From: CAWAHD01 sp963781785
GTDB taxonomy: Bacteria > Planctomycetota > Planctomycetia > Isosphaerales > Isosphaeraceae
Assembly: GCA_963781785.1 (NCBI GenBank)
Contig: CAWAHD010000001.1
Span: forward strand, 868,001 to 932,000
DNA length: 64,000 bases
Direction of reading: 5' to 3'
In this document: positions 48,501 to 56,012 of the stretch, one piece after another
Position numbering within the stretch: position 1 is the first letter of the stretch
How the letters are laid out: each line of letters begins with the position of its first letter
The notes under the pieces: model-generated
What the model was told of the DNA's origin: nothing
Databases searched by the model: none
Seen by the model: the letters and a program-made list of their open reading frames with translations, nothing else
Position numbers and translations under genes: made by a program

Positions 48501-48930
48501 TGCGTTCTCTATCGCTGGTGAGGCCGGCCAGATCTTCCGCCCCACTTCCAACTCCGACTGGGGCATCGATGGCGAGATCGAGTTCAAGGACTATGCTGGA
48601 CAGGCCAGCGGCAAGCGGGTCTACCTGCAACTCAAGTCGGGCGATTCGTACTTATCCGAACGCAAGAAGGATGGGGCCGATATCTTCGCGATCAAGAGCC
48701 CCCGCCACGCCGAGTACTGGCAGCAGCAAGCCTATCCCGTGATGCTCGTGATCCGCACGTCAGACGGCTCTATCCGTTGGATGGATGTCGGTTCCTATCT
48801 GAAAAAGGCGACAGAGGGCGGCAAGAAGTCCGTCAAGCAAGTCGTCTTCGACGGCGAGCCGTTCACGGCATTCAACCTTCAACGGATGCGGGACAGGCTG
48901 ATTCCTTATTCCGCCGCGAGTCATTCATGA
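45574..48930 (+). CDS. TIR-WD40-GTPase-zinc ribbon-DUF4365 protein, putative immune effector
   Basis: Intact 1,118-residue protein. TIR domain at 6-130 (FLSHSSEDTPAVRELAKRL, WLDEWELKPGDAI), with E80 four residues after W76 as in catalytic TIRs. Seven WD40 repeats at about 156-446, highly alike (GHT..V.GVAVTPDGSRAVSG). A Ras/Roc-type GTPase at about 460-640: P-loop GESGVGKSG, switch WDFAGQADYRLIHQ, degenerate G4 AGRCD. Then a COR-like region (LVFPSYFKRERPDLGDHPAV), a zinc-ribbon-like CINPKCG...CQFCG motif, and a C-terminal DUF4365 domain (SDWGIDGEIEF, VYLQLKSGDS) of PD-(D/E)xK nuclease type. TIR enzymes cleave NAD+ and DUF4365 is a predicted nuclease, so two killing activities could sit behind a WD40 sensor and GTP switch (inference). 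Its stop overlaps the next gene (ATGA). Confidence 0.88.
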   Translation: MTTPFEYDVFLSHSSEDTPAVRELAKRLKGDGVRVWLDEWELKPGDAILHRVEQGLESSRILVLVMSAQAMAAPGWMTLESHTFRFRDPLNAERRFIPLRLDDAPVEDALRQFLYVDWRERSPEEYIKLLDACRAATIASPAVGETTGRASPEEVRVLSGHTSDVRALAMTPDGSRAVSGSYDNTVRVWDLASGRCLATLKGHTAYVIGVAVTPDGSRAVSGSADGTVRVWDLTSGRCLATLKGHTGAVYGAALTADGSCAVSGSSDNTMRVWDLASGRCLDAHWHPGAVRGVAVTPDGRWAVSGASDDTVRVWDLAEGWQSARREWHIGAMSGLAVTADGRWVLSGSSDNTLTVWHAASGHCLATLEGHTGAVVGVAMTPDGSRAVSGSYDRTLRVWDLASGHCLTALKGHTNAVFAVAVTSDGSRAVSGSGDNTLRVWTLPKGTAVTARARAEAVYTNAKVLLVGESGVGKSGLAIRLTDDRFEPTISTDGVWATQLKLPHEASPGDHEREIWLWDFAGQADYRLIHQLFLDETALAVLVFNPQSDNPFEGLGQWDHSLGRAARRPFRKLLVAGRCDRGGLRVSRASVEQFRKERGFDAYLETSALTASGCPELRAAIIDTIPWDQIPWTASPRIFRRLKEAILKLKDEGKVLLRLAELRQQLEMRLPAETFTIDELRAVVGLLAGPGVVWRLEFGDFILLQPERVNAYAAAVVRKVRAHTDEIGVIPEEDVLTGKLDYQDMHRLPPDEESIVLRAMHQTFVDHSLCLREPAAAGPLLVFPSYFKRERPDLGDHPAVFVSYQFRGPLEEIYATLVVRLLHAAAVNKDRLWKFAADFKTHEGRRVGLLMTPNGEGSAEISIYFEAGIPDDTKVTFIKYVHEHLKAKALDVVRQRHYVCINPKCGQLVEGVRAIKAAFSRGSRSVPCQFCGKKIPLVDLIEQKFASPESAKRVRELDDRAQTLIDNESRELILVGHAFSIAGEAGQIFRPTSNSDWGIDGEIEFKDYAGQASGKRVYLQLKSGDSYLSERKKDGADIFAIKSPRHAEYWQQQAYPVMLVIRTSDGSIRWMDVGSYLKKATEGGKKSVKQVVFDGEPFTAFNLQRMRDRLIPYSAASHS

Positions 48931-49922
48931 GTCACAACCCATCCATGCCGGCTGTGCTCGTTACCGCTGAGTCGTTGTACGGTTCGGACGGGTTCCATAT
49001 TCCCCTCTTGCGCGCGGCGGGTTTCGAGGTCGTCTTCCCCGCGCGGTTGCCCACCACCGAGGACGAGACGATCGCAGCCTTGCGGGGGTTCGCCGCGGTC
49101 ATCGCGGGGAGCGAGCCGTATACCGAACGCGTTCTCGCAGCGCTCCCCGAGCTGCGGATCATCTCGCGGTGCGGAGTCGGTTGCGATTGCATCAACCTGG
49201 CGGCCGCGGAGCGGTTGCGGGTGGTCGTCGCGATCACCCCGACCGGCAACTGCGAGGCGGTCGCCGAGCATGCATTCGCATTGTTGCTGGCGCTTGCGCG
49301 GTCGATCCTGCGCAACGACCAAGACGCTCGGCGGGGCGTCTGGTTGAAGACGCCCCTCGTGCCCCTGCGCGGCAGGATGATCGGGCTCGTCGGGCTAGGG
49401 CGAATCGGCCGGAGCGTGGCCCGCCGCGCGGCGGCGTTCGGCATGACAGTCCTGGGCTGCGACCCGAAAGCTAGCCCCGCACTCGCTCACGAATTTGGCG
49501 TCCAGCTCACGGATTTGAATGCGCTCCTCGCGCGCTCAGATTTTGTCTCGCTCCACCTCCCCTTGACGGCCGAGACCCGGGGGATGTTTGATCGAGCCGC
49601 CCTTTCGCGGATCAAGCCGGGAGCGTTCCTGATCAACACGTCGCGGGGCGGCCTGATCGTCGAGTCCGCGCTGCTCGATGCCTTGCGGTCCGGCCACCTG
49701 GCTGGCGCGGGGCTTGACGTGCTGATCGACGAGCCTCCTCGCCCGGACAACCCACTCCTGGCTCTCGACACCGTTCTGATCAGCCCCCATGTGGCGGCCA
49801 ACGACCTTCAGGCGATACGGGACATGGCCGAAGGGGCCGCACGTAATATCATCGATCTGTTTCAGAGCAAGATTTCTCCCGCGTCCTTGGTCACCTCGGA
49901 CTGGAGCTCACACGCCCTCTGA
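48927..49922 (+). CDS. D-2-hydroxyacid dehydrogenase family protein
   Basis: 331-residue NAD-dependent dehydrogenase. The Rossmann motif is GLVGLGRIGRSVARRAAAFG; the active-site Arg lies in INTSRGGLI, Glu in LIDEPPRPDNP and His in LISPHVAAND. It reduces 2-keto acids or oxidises D-2-hydroxy acids, like phosphoglycerate or glyoxylate reductases; the substrate is not identifiable. The start overlaps the TIR-WD40 stop (ATGA at 48927-48930), implying translational coupling. Confidence 0.88.
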   Translation: MSHNPSMPAVLVTAESLYGSDGFHIPLLRAAGFEVVFPARLPTTEDETIAALRGFAAVIAGSEPYTERVLAALPELRIISRCGVGCDCINLAAAERLRVVVAITPTGNCEAVAEHAFALLLALARSILRNDQDARRGVWLKTPLVPLRGRMIGLVGLGRIGRSVARRAAAFGMTVLGCDPKASPALAHEFGVQLTDLNALLARSDFVSLHLPLTAETRGMFDRAALSRIKPGAFLINTSRGGLIVESALLDALRSGHLAGAGLDVLIDEPPRPDNPLLALDTVLISPHVAANDLQAIRDMAEGAARNIIDLFQSKISPASLVTSDWSSHAL

Positions 49923-49961
49923 TTCATCCTTCATCCTTCATCCTTTCACAGGTGGTGCTCC

Positions 49962-50624
49962 ATGCGGATCACGTGGTACGGTCACGCGGCATTCCTGATC
50001 GAGACGCAGGGCCTGCGGATCATACTCGACCCGTATCGTTCTCCCGATTCAGGGGGCTACGAGCCGATCGACGAGCCGGCTGACCTGGTCGTCGTCAGCC
50101 ACGAGAACGACCGTTATCACAGTCACTTGGGCCAGATTGTGCCGCCGTTTGAGACAGTCCGGGCACTCGAGTTGCCACCGGAGGGCAAGGTGATCCGCGG
50201 GATCCGAATCAAGGCCGTTCACGTCTTCGAAACTCCGGAGCGATTGCCCGAAGACGAGGTGACGATCGTGCATTTCAAGGCCGAGGACCTGCGCCTGGTG
50301 TTCCTCGGCGATCTGGGTCATCGGCTGACTGAGGCCGAGCTGGCACCGATTCGCGGAGCCGACATCGTGCTGGCGGCCGTCGGCGGTCCGCCGACGATCG
50401 ACTATCCCGAGATTCCCAGTCTGCTCGACGCCATCGGACCCAAGATCGTCATCCCGATGCACTTCAAGACCGCCAAGATCAACCTCGATATCCAGCCGCT
50501 GGAGCGATTTTTGGAAGCGTTGCCCGGCGATGCGATCGACCGGACGGGGAAAAGCTCGATCGAAGTCTCGCGGGCCAGGCTGCCCGCGCGGCGGACGGTC
50601 GTCGTGCTCGAGCACGCGCGGTAA
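49962..50624 (+). CDS. UlaG-like metallo-beta-lactamase-fold hydrolase
   Basis: 220-residue MBL-fold protein with YGHAAFLIETQGLRIILDPY, VVVSHENDRYHSHLG (the H-x-N-D-x-x-H variant of the HxHxDH motif), LVFLGDLGHRLTE and IPMHFKTAK supplying the remaining metal ligands. UlaG-type members hydrolyse phosphoesters or lactones. AGGTGG lies upstream. Third gene in the run after the TIR protein, 40 bases after the dehydrogenase. Confidence 0.85.
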   Translation: MRITWYGHAAFLIETQGLRIILDPYRSPDSGGYEPIDEPADLVVVSHENDRYHSHLGQIVPPFETVRALELPPEGKVIRGIRIKAVHVFETPERLPEDEVTIVHFKAEDLRLVFLGDLGHRLTEAELAPIRGADIVLAAVGGPPTIDYPEIPSLLDAIGPKIVIPMHFKTAKINLDIQPLERFLEALPGDAIDRTGKSSIEVSRARLPARRTVVVLEHAR

Positions 50625-50642
50625 GGAATTGGGGTGTGGGTA

Positions 50643-50852
50643 TCACTTGGCTTTCGTCTTCTTGCGACGCTTGGCCACGGGGGCGGGCTCGAAGCGAATG
50701 CCGTTATCGCCGGGATAGGGTTGGCGGTGGTCATGCCGGTTCTTGAGTATGATCACCGGTATCTGTTCAGGAAAGGCAGCGCAGCGCATCGGCTTTCCAA
50801 CTTCATGAGCAAAGCGGTGCCTACAATCAAGGCATTGAGGTATCATGATCAT
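50643..50852 (-). CDS. Small Cys-containing protein, end of the disrupted operon
   Basis: 69-residue protein MIMIPQCLDCRHRF..., then GKPMRCAAFPEQIPVIIL and PGDNGIRFEP. It has a C-x-x-C plus a third Cys, a probable metal site, and a basic tail (RRKKTKAK). I recall similar small proteins next to metalloprotease/head-type genes, but give no name. GAGGG lies 9 bases before the start. The IS66 element begins 21 bases upstream, and the target site overlaps its Shine-Dalgarno. In the empty-site sequence its ATG overlaps the stop of the metalloprotease gene. Confidence 0.65.
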   Translation of the reverse strand: MIMIPQCLDCRHRFAHEVGKPMRCAAFPEQIPVIILKNRHDHRQPYPGDNGIRFEPAPVAKRRKKTKAK

Positions 50853-50864
50853 CGCTCTGGCCCT

Positions 50865-50872
50865 CTTAGCTT
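50865..50872. repeat. Target-site duplication, left copy (IS66)
   Basis: CTTAGCTT directly before the left inverted repeat; repeated at 52411-52418. Confidence 0.85.
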
Positions 50873-52410
50873 GTAAGCGTTCACAGTCTGGGGTTGTCGT
50901 TTGCGAATGACGCAATTATTCTACCTGCATGGCATGGACGCCCCCGATTCCAGAACCCCTGTGGCAGACGGCTTCGCCCGAGGTCCAAGCGGCGATTCTT
51001 GCGCTCGTCGAGTTCTACGAACTGCGCCTTGCCAAACTTGAAGCGCGCGTCAACGATCTCGAGAATCGGCTGAAGCTCAACTCCACCAACTCGTCGAAGC
51101 CCCCATCCTCTGATCCGATCGGAATGAAGCGCAAGCCCCCGGCTTCTCCCAGCGGAAAGAAACGCGGCGGGCAGCCCGGACATCGTAAGGCCCACCGCGC
51201 CTTGGTCCCACCCGAAAAGATTCGCGGGACGACCCACTGTAAGCCGACTGCTTGCCGCCGATGCGGTCATGAACTCTGCGGCGACGACCCCGAACCCTTG
51301 ATCCATCAAGTCGCCGAACTGCCCAAGATCGAGCCGATCGTCGATGAGTATCGGCTCCATCGTCTGACCTGCCCTGGCTGCGGCGAGACGACCTGCGCTG
51401 CCTTGCCACCGGGCGTCCCCACTGGATGCTTCGGCCCGTACCTTCAGGCGGTGCTGGCCGTGCTCGCGGGGGCCTATCGCCTCAGCAAGCGTCAGATCCA
51501 GCAGTTGGTAAGTGACCTGTTTACTCTTTCGATCTCCACCGGGATGGTCTCCAAGCTGGAACGGCAGTCGGCCATCGCCCTTGAAGCCCCTTACAACGAA
51601 CTCGCGACTTCGGTCCATAAGTCCTCGGTGGTTAATATCGACGAGACGTCGTGGCGTGAGAATCGTCACAAGGCTTGGCTGTGGGCCACGGTGACCAGCT
51701 TTTGCACGGTCTTTACCATCGCCAAAAGTCGTAGTGGCGAAGTCGCGGCGGCTCTCTTGGGGAGCAAAGACGATCAGGTCGTCGGCAGTGACCGGTTCAG
51801 CGCGTATGAGTGGATCAAGGCATTCGGGCGTCAAGTCTGCTCGGCGCATCTGCGCCGAGACTTCCAAGCGATGATCGACCGGGGTGGTGAAGGCGAGAGC
51901 ATCGGACAGCGGTTGCTTTCGTTGTCGAACCGGCTGTTCCGCCACTGGCACCGAGTGCGCGACGGAACTTTGCCTTGGAATGCGTTTCAAGAGCGGATGC
52001 ACCGCTTGCGTCGGGAGGTCAAGCAAACCCTTCTGGAAGGGTCGAGGTGCCCGTGCGCGAAAACGGCGGCCACGTGCTTCGAGCTTCTCAAGGTGGAAGA
52101 AGGTCTGTGGACCTTCGCGCGGGTCCAGGGAATCGCACCGACGAACAACGTTGTGGAACGAGCGTTGCGGCATGCGGTGATCTGGAGGCGGATCAGCGGC
52201 GGGACCGACAGTGTGCATGGGAGCCGATTCGTCGAGCGAATGCTGACAGTGGTGGCGACCTGTAGGCAACAGGGCCACAACGTCTTGGATTACCTGACTT
52301 CGTGCTTTGAAGCAGACCGTCGTGGCCACGCCCTTCCCTCTCTTTTGCGACTCACCCGGACGCGATCCAAAGTTGCTTGATTCGACCTACCCCACCCTAT
52401 GAACGGCTAC
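50873..52410 (+). mobile_element. IS66-family insertion sequence, 1,538 bp
   Basis: Complete element with imperfect terminal inverted repeats (left GTAAGCGTTCACAGTCTGGG; right, on the complement, GTAGCCGTTCATAGGGTGGG) and an exact 8-base target duplication CTTAGCTT, the length usual for IS66. It carries one transposase gene only, without TnpA/TnpB accessory genes, as in the ISBst12-like group. The insertion sits within the 3' end of the HExxH gene. Confidence 0.9.
50929..52380 (+). CDS. tnpC: IS66-family transposase
   Basis: Intact 483-residue transposase: N-terminal leucine-zipper-like helix (ALVEFYELRLAKLEARVNDL), STNSSKPPSSDPIGMKRKPP, GQPGHRK, zinc-finger Cys (CRRCGHELCG; CPGCGETTC), then the DDE core with VVNIDETSWRENRHK, VVGSDRFSAYEW and APTNNVVERALRHAVIWRR (catalytic Glu). 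No break, so the element may be active. Confidence 0.93.
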   Translation: MAWTPPIPEPLWQTASPEVQAAILALVEFYELRLAKLEARVNDLENRLKLNSTNSSKPPSSDPIGMKRKPPASPSGKKRGGQPGHRKAHRALVPPEKIRGTTHCKPTACRRCGHELCGDDPEPLIHQVAELPKIEPIVDEYRLHRLTCPGCGETTCAALPPGVPTGCFGPYLQAVLAVLAGAYRLSKRQIQQLVSDLFTLSISTGMVSKLERQSAIALEAPYNELATSVHKSSVVNIDETSWRENRHKAWLWATVTSFCTVFTIAKSRSGEVAAALLGSKDDQVVGSDRFSAYEWIKAFGRQVCSAHLRRDFQAMIDRGGEGESIGQRLLSLSNRLFRHWHRVRDGTLPWNAFQERMHRLRREVKQTLLEGSRCPCAKTAATCFELLKVEEGLWTFARVQGIAPTNNVVERALRHAVIWRRISGGTDSVHGSRFVERMLTVVATCRQQGHNVLDYLTSCFEADRRGHALPSLLRLTRTRSKVA

Positions 52411-52907
52411 CTTAGCTTTTCGTACGAAGACAAGACTTGAGGGGCAAACCTCCTTCGGGCCCAGAGTCCAGCGTAGACTTCAGCGACGAACTCGGCTCGC
52501 CCTGCAATCGCGTATTCGCTGACCTTTACGGCGACGGCTTCTTCCTCCGCGGTCAATTCCTTGTACCAGATTTCGACTCGCTCGGCATTCGTCATGCAAC
52601 GATAGTGCAAAGCGTGTCCGATTTCGTGGCGGATGAAGTGGTCCGCCGACGTCGTAGAGAAAACGCCCCGCCTGTCTCTTGACTGAACGAACGCCCTCAT
52701 ATCCTTCCAGGCCCGGTGGCCATGGTTGAACACGATTTCGTCGTCGTGCTCATCGTAATAGGCAATCGTCTGCTGAATCGGGAAGACATTCCCATCGAAC
52801 TTTTGCCAGATCAGATGCTCTGATTCACGCAATGGTGCGGAAGCGACACCGTGTCTCGCCGCGATCTCTGCGGCCCGCTTGAGGGCGAGCTCGACATGGC
52901 TCTTCAT
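52407..52907 (-). CDS. HExxH metallopeptidase-like protein, C-terminus altered by IS66
   Basis: 166-residue protein MKSHVELALKRAAEIAARHG... with a zinc site HEIGHALHY (FIRHEIGHALHYRCM) and a downstream AEFVAEVYAGL giving a possible third ligand, as in gluzincins. The start overlaps the ABC permease stop (TAATG). The frame now ends SYEKLR with a stop inside the IS inverted repeat; removing the IS gives SYEKLRGPER-stop. The IS therefore replaced only four residues and the zinc site is intact. The end 'YEKLRGP' resembles phage MuF-type proteins, but the operon context points to an exporter partner. Function not assigned. Confidence 0.6.
   Translation of the reverse strand: MKSHVELALKRAAEIAARHGVASAPLRESEHLIWQKFDGNVFPIQQTIAYYDEHDDEIVFNHGHRAWKDMRAFVQSRDRRGVFSTTSADHFIRHEIGHALHYRCMTNAERVEIWYKELTAEEEAVAVKVSEYAIAGRAEFVAEVYAGLWARRRFAPQVLSSYEKLR
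52411..52418. repeat. Target-site duplication, right copy (IS66)
   Basis: CTTAGCTT immediately after the right inverted repeat; matches 50865-50872. Confidence 0.85.
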
Positions 52908-54070
52908 TATAGCTCGCGCAACGCCGAGATCACATCGAGCCGCACCGCCCGCAGGGCGGGGAGCATGCCGCCGAAGAGCCCCATGGCCAGCGTCATTCCG
53001 AGGGCGACGGCCACGACGAGCGGTCCAAATCGGAACGCGACGGTCATCGAGGCGAAGCTGTTGAAATCGCTGGTCTCGTAGGTAAAGGCGTTGAGAGGAA
53101 GAGTGGCGAGGAGACCGACGGCACCGCCCAGAGCGCACAGGATCACCGACTCGCCCAGGAAGCAGATCAGCACGTCGAGCTGAGAGAACCCAAGCGCCCG
53201 CATCGTGCCGATCTCGCGGGTGCGGGTGCTGACGGCGGCAAACATCGTGTTGGCCGAGGCGAACATCGCACCGAAGGTCAAGAGCACCGCGATCAAGGTG
53301 CCGGCGGTTTTGAGGAAAATGCCCGAGCGGTTCTGGGTGTCGAAATAAAGGCGTTCCGGAGTCGCCGCCAAGCGAAATCGGTCTTCATCGTTGATCGCCT
53401 TCTGGAGCTTTTCAAAGTCGTCCTTGCCGGCCGCGCGGAGCTGAACGCACGAGATGAGGCCCTCGCGGCCGGTGTTTCGCTCGAGATCCTTGAGATCGGC
53501 CCAGATCTCACTCTCTGCCGCGCTGCCGCCGGCCGTGAACGTGCCGACGACCCGGTATTTCTCCTTCTCACCGAAGACCAGAAGGCCGCCCAACTGAGCT
53601 CCTTTGAACCGCCGGGACATCTTCTGGCTGACGATGCATTCTCCGCGTCCTTCGACGAAGTCGACGCCGGCGACGATCTTGAAGTCAGGCCGGAGCTGCC
53701 GCGAGGCGGGCTGGACGCCGCGAATGATGACGTTGGTCTTCGTCCCGTTCCTGCGCTCCGCAATCGGAATGTTGAGCAGCTCCTTGGCGGCCACGGGATG
53801 CCCCTCTTGATCGCGAAGAATTCCCGGCAGGTTGAGGATCTCGTCGGCCTTGGCCGTCTCGAAGGCTCCCGTGGTTTCGGTCGACGAGCCTTTGCGCATC
53901 ACGATCAGGTCGAGCGGGTCGCCCGAAATGGCCAAGCTGTGGTTGAGGCCCTCCACCAGGCTGAAGAGACTGCACGAGGCGCCGACGACCAGGCCGGTGC
54001 TCAGAATGGTCATGAGCGTCGTCTTCCAGCGCACGCGCAGGTTCCGGAGATTGTACTTGAGAGGTATCAT
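52907..54070 (-). CDS. ABC transporter permease (MacB/FtsX family), second
   Basis: 387-residue MacB-like permease: N-terminal TM after MIPLKYNLRNLRVRWKTTLM, a large periplasmic domain (GVQPASRQLRPDFKIVAGVD; SRRFKGAQLGGLLVF) and three C-terminal TMs with the FtsX core (STRTREIGTMRALGFSQLDV). It starts 6 bases after the other permease and its stop overlaps the HExxH gene. It works with the ATPase at 55261 and the membrane-fusion protein at 56013 as an exporter. Confidence 0.9.
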   Translation of the reverse strand: MIPLKYNLRNLRVRWKTTLMTILSTGLVVGASCSLFSLVEGLNHSLAISGDPLDLIVMRKGSSTETTGAFETAKADEILNLPGILRDQEGHPVAAKELLNIPIAERRNGTKTNVIIRGVQPASRQLRPDFKIVAGVDFVEGRGECIVSQKMSRRFKGAQLGGLLVFGEKEKYRVVGTFTAGGSAAESEIWADLKDLERNTGREGLISCVQLRAAGKDDFEKLQKAINDEDRFRLAATPERLYFDTQNRSGIFLKTAGTLIAVLLTFGAMFASANTMFAAVSTRTREIGTMRALGFSQLDVLICFLGESVILCALGGAVGLLATLPLNAFTYETSDFNSFASMTVAFRFGPLVVAVALGMTLAMGLFGGMLPALRAVRLDVISALREL

Positions 54071-54076
54071 GGCGGC

Positions 54077-55264
54077 TCAGATCACCCTCCGCAAGCCGTC
54101 GACGACCGACAGATTGGCCGCCCTGATCGCAGGAAAAAAGCCGCTGGCAAGCCCGATCACGAGCGAGACCCCGAGGCCCTCCAGCGCGATATTCCAGGGT
54201 ACGTAGTAGAACGGCAGAAAACCGGCCGTGAATTTGGAGAGATCGACCAGATCGCAGAAGGCCTTGCATCCGAGCGCGCCGAAGACCCCTCCCAGACCGG
54301 CGACCAGGACGGCCTCGGTCAAGACGATGAAAAGGATGCGCGCGCGATTGAAACCGATCGCCTTGAGCACGGCGACTTCGCTGGTTCGCTCGCGCATCGA
54401 CATCGCCATCGAATTACCCGCCACGCACAACAACGAAAACACGACGGCCACGCCGATCAAGCGGATCATCCCCTTCAAATCGCCGAGCATCTCCTCGAAC
54501 ATCTTGCCGAACGCCTCCTCGGTCTGGGTCCGCATCGGATACTCGGTGTTTCGGTACATGTCGTCGATCTTCTTGCACAACGGGGCCATCAGATCGGCGG
54601 ACTTGCATTTGATGAAAACCATTCCCGCGTTTCCCGAGCCGGGCGTGGAGTGGCTCGAGCTGGATACGCGCACGGTTCGTTTCAGCTTTTCGTCGAACGA
54701 GTCAAACCGGACCAGGCACATCCGAAGGTCGCGGTTGAACGGGCCGTCGTAGATGCCGCAGATGGTCAGGTCGAGGTCGATCGGATAGGCGTCGCCCTTG
54801 AGCGGCAGCTTGTCGCCCACTTTGAGCTTCTTGTCCAGAGCGAGCTTCTTGCCGATCACACACCCTTCCTTGGTGTTCTGGAACGCTTCGAGCTGGTCCC
54901 TGGGGATCGTCAGCTCGTCCATGATGGTAAAGACCGTGTTGGGGTCGACGGCGAACTGCGCAAACGGCATGATCTCGTCCTGATATTTGCCGCCGATCCA
55001 GCTAAACGGGCTGGCGGCGACAACGCCCGGCAGCTCGGCGATGTCGGGAAGCCTCGAGATCGGAATCATGCCGGCGAACCCGTTGGAGTTGAGCGAGGCG
55101 ATCCGGTTGGAGATCCTGGTCGACGTATTCACCTCTTCGGACATCGCGAAGAACGACAGCAGGATCATCATCAGGAACAGGCAGATGGCTGTCGAGGCGA
55201 TCGTGAGGATCGACCGCACGGGATTCCGGCGGGCATTTCGGATGATATAAGTGAGGTACTTCAT
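54077..55264 (-). CDS. ABC transporter permease (MacB/FtsX family), first
   Basis: 395-residue permease: MKYLTYIIRNARRNPVRSIL then TM, periplasmic domain (ISRLPDIAELPGVVAASPFS), and the FtsX core MSMRERTSEVAVLKAIGFNR with three C-terminal TMs. Its start overlaps the ATPase stop by four bases (ATGA). The two permeases are paralogues in tandem and probably form a heterodimer. Confidence 0.92.
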   Translation of the reverse strand: MKYLTYIIRNARRNPVRSILTIASTAICLFLMMILLSFFAMSEEVNTSTRISNRIASLNSNGFAGMIPISRLPDIAELPGVVAASPFSWIGGKYQDEIMPFAQFAVDPNTVFTIMDELTIPRDQLEAFQNTKEGCVIGKKLALDKKLKVGDKLPLKGDAYPIDLDLTICGIYDGPFNRDLRMCLVRFDSFDEKLKRTVRVSSSSHSTPGSGNAGMVFIKCKSADLMAPLCKKIDDMYRNTEYPMRTQTEEAFGKMFEEMLGDLKGMIRLIGVAVVFSLLCVAGNSMAMSMRERTSEVAVLKAIGFNRARILFIVLTEAVLVAGLGGVFGALGCKAFCDLVDLSKFTAGFLPFYYVPWNIALEGLGVSLVIGLASGFFPAIRAANLSVVDGLRRVI

Positions 55265-55980
55265 GATGCGGCCGTGACCCGGCTCTCCTCAAGAAGGTCG
55301 TCCACGAGCCGGCCCTTGTCGAGATGGAGGATGATGCTGGCGCGCTGGGCGGCGATCGGGTCGTGGGTGACCATGACGATCGTCTTCTGAAACTCGCGAT
55401 TGAGCTGGTCCAGGAGGTCGAGGATCTCGCCGCCGGTCGTCCGGTCAAGGTCGCCGGTCGGCTCGTCGGCCACCAGAAGGTACGGGTCGGTGACGATGGC
55501 ACGAGCGATGCAGACTCGTTGTTCCTGGCCGCCGGAAAGCTGGCGGGGATAGTGATGCTCGCGACCGGCGAGCCCGACAATCCGCAGCGCCGTCGCGACG
55601 TTCTCACGCCGCCGCCTGCGCGACAGCTTGGTCAGGAGCAGGGGCAGCTCGACATTTTCAAAGGCCGTCAGCACCGGGATCAGATTGTAAGTCTGGAAGA
55701 TGAACCCGACATTGTTGGCCCGCCAGCGCGTGATCTGTGACTCGGTGAGCGCGCCTAAGTTCTGGCCATGGACCATCACGTCACCGCGCGTGGCCCGATC
55801 AAGGCCGGCGATCAGGTTGAGGAGCGTCGTCTTCCCCGACCCCGACGGCCCCATCAGGGCCAGGAACTCGCCCTCGCTCACCGAGAGGTCCAGGCCAACC
55901 AGGACCGGAATGACAAATTCGTCGCGGCGGTATTCCTTGTCGACGCCGCGCAAAACGATCGAGGGCTTTCCGGCCATCAT
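55261..55980 (-). CDS. ABC transporter ATPase (MacB/LolD type)
   Basis: 239-residue ATPase with Walker A GPSGSGKTTLLNLIAG, signature LSGGQEQRVCIARAI, Walker B YLLVADEPTGDLD and the H-loop VMVTHDPIAAQRA. The FIFQTYNLIPVLTAFENV segment is typical of the MacB/LolD subfamily. It powers the tandem permeases encoded downstream. Confidence 0.95.
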   Translation of the reverse strand: MMAGKPSIVLRGVDKEYRRDEFVIPVLVGLDLSVSEGEFLALMGPSGSGKTTLLNLIAGLDRATRGDVMVHGQNLGALTESQITRWRANNVGFIFQTYNLIPVLTAFENVELPLLLTKLSRRRRRENVATALRIVGLAGREHHYPRQLSGGQEQRVCIARAIVTDPYLLVADEPTGDLDRTTGGEILDLLDQLNREFQKTIVMVTHDPIAAQRASIILHLDKGRLVDDLLEESRVTAAS

Positions 55981-56012
55981 GGATCAACCTTTCAATACAG
56001 CAAATCTCGCCG

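Noticed and set aside
46993..48630. 545-residue open frame on the minus strand inside the TIR-WD40 gene
   Set aside because: Shadow of the GC-rich plus-strand gene; the plus strand shows clear TIR, WD40, GTPase and DUF4365 motifs across it.
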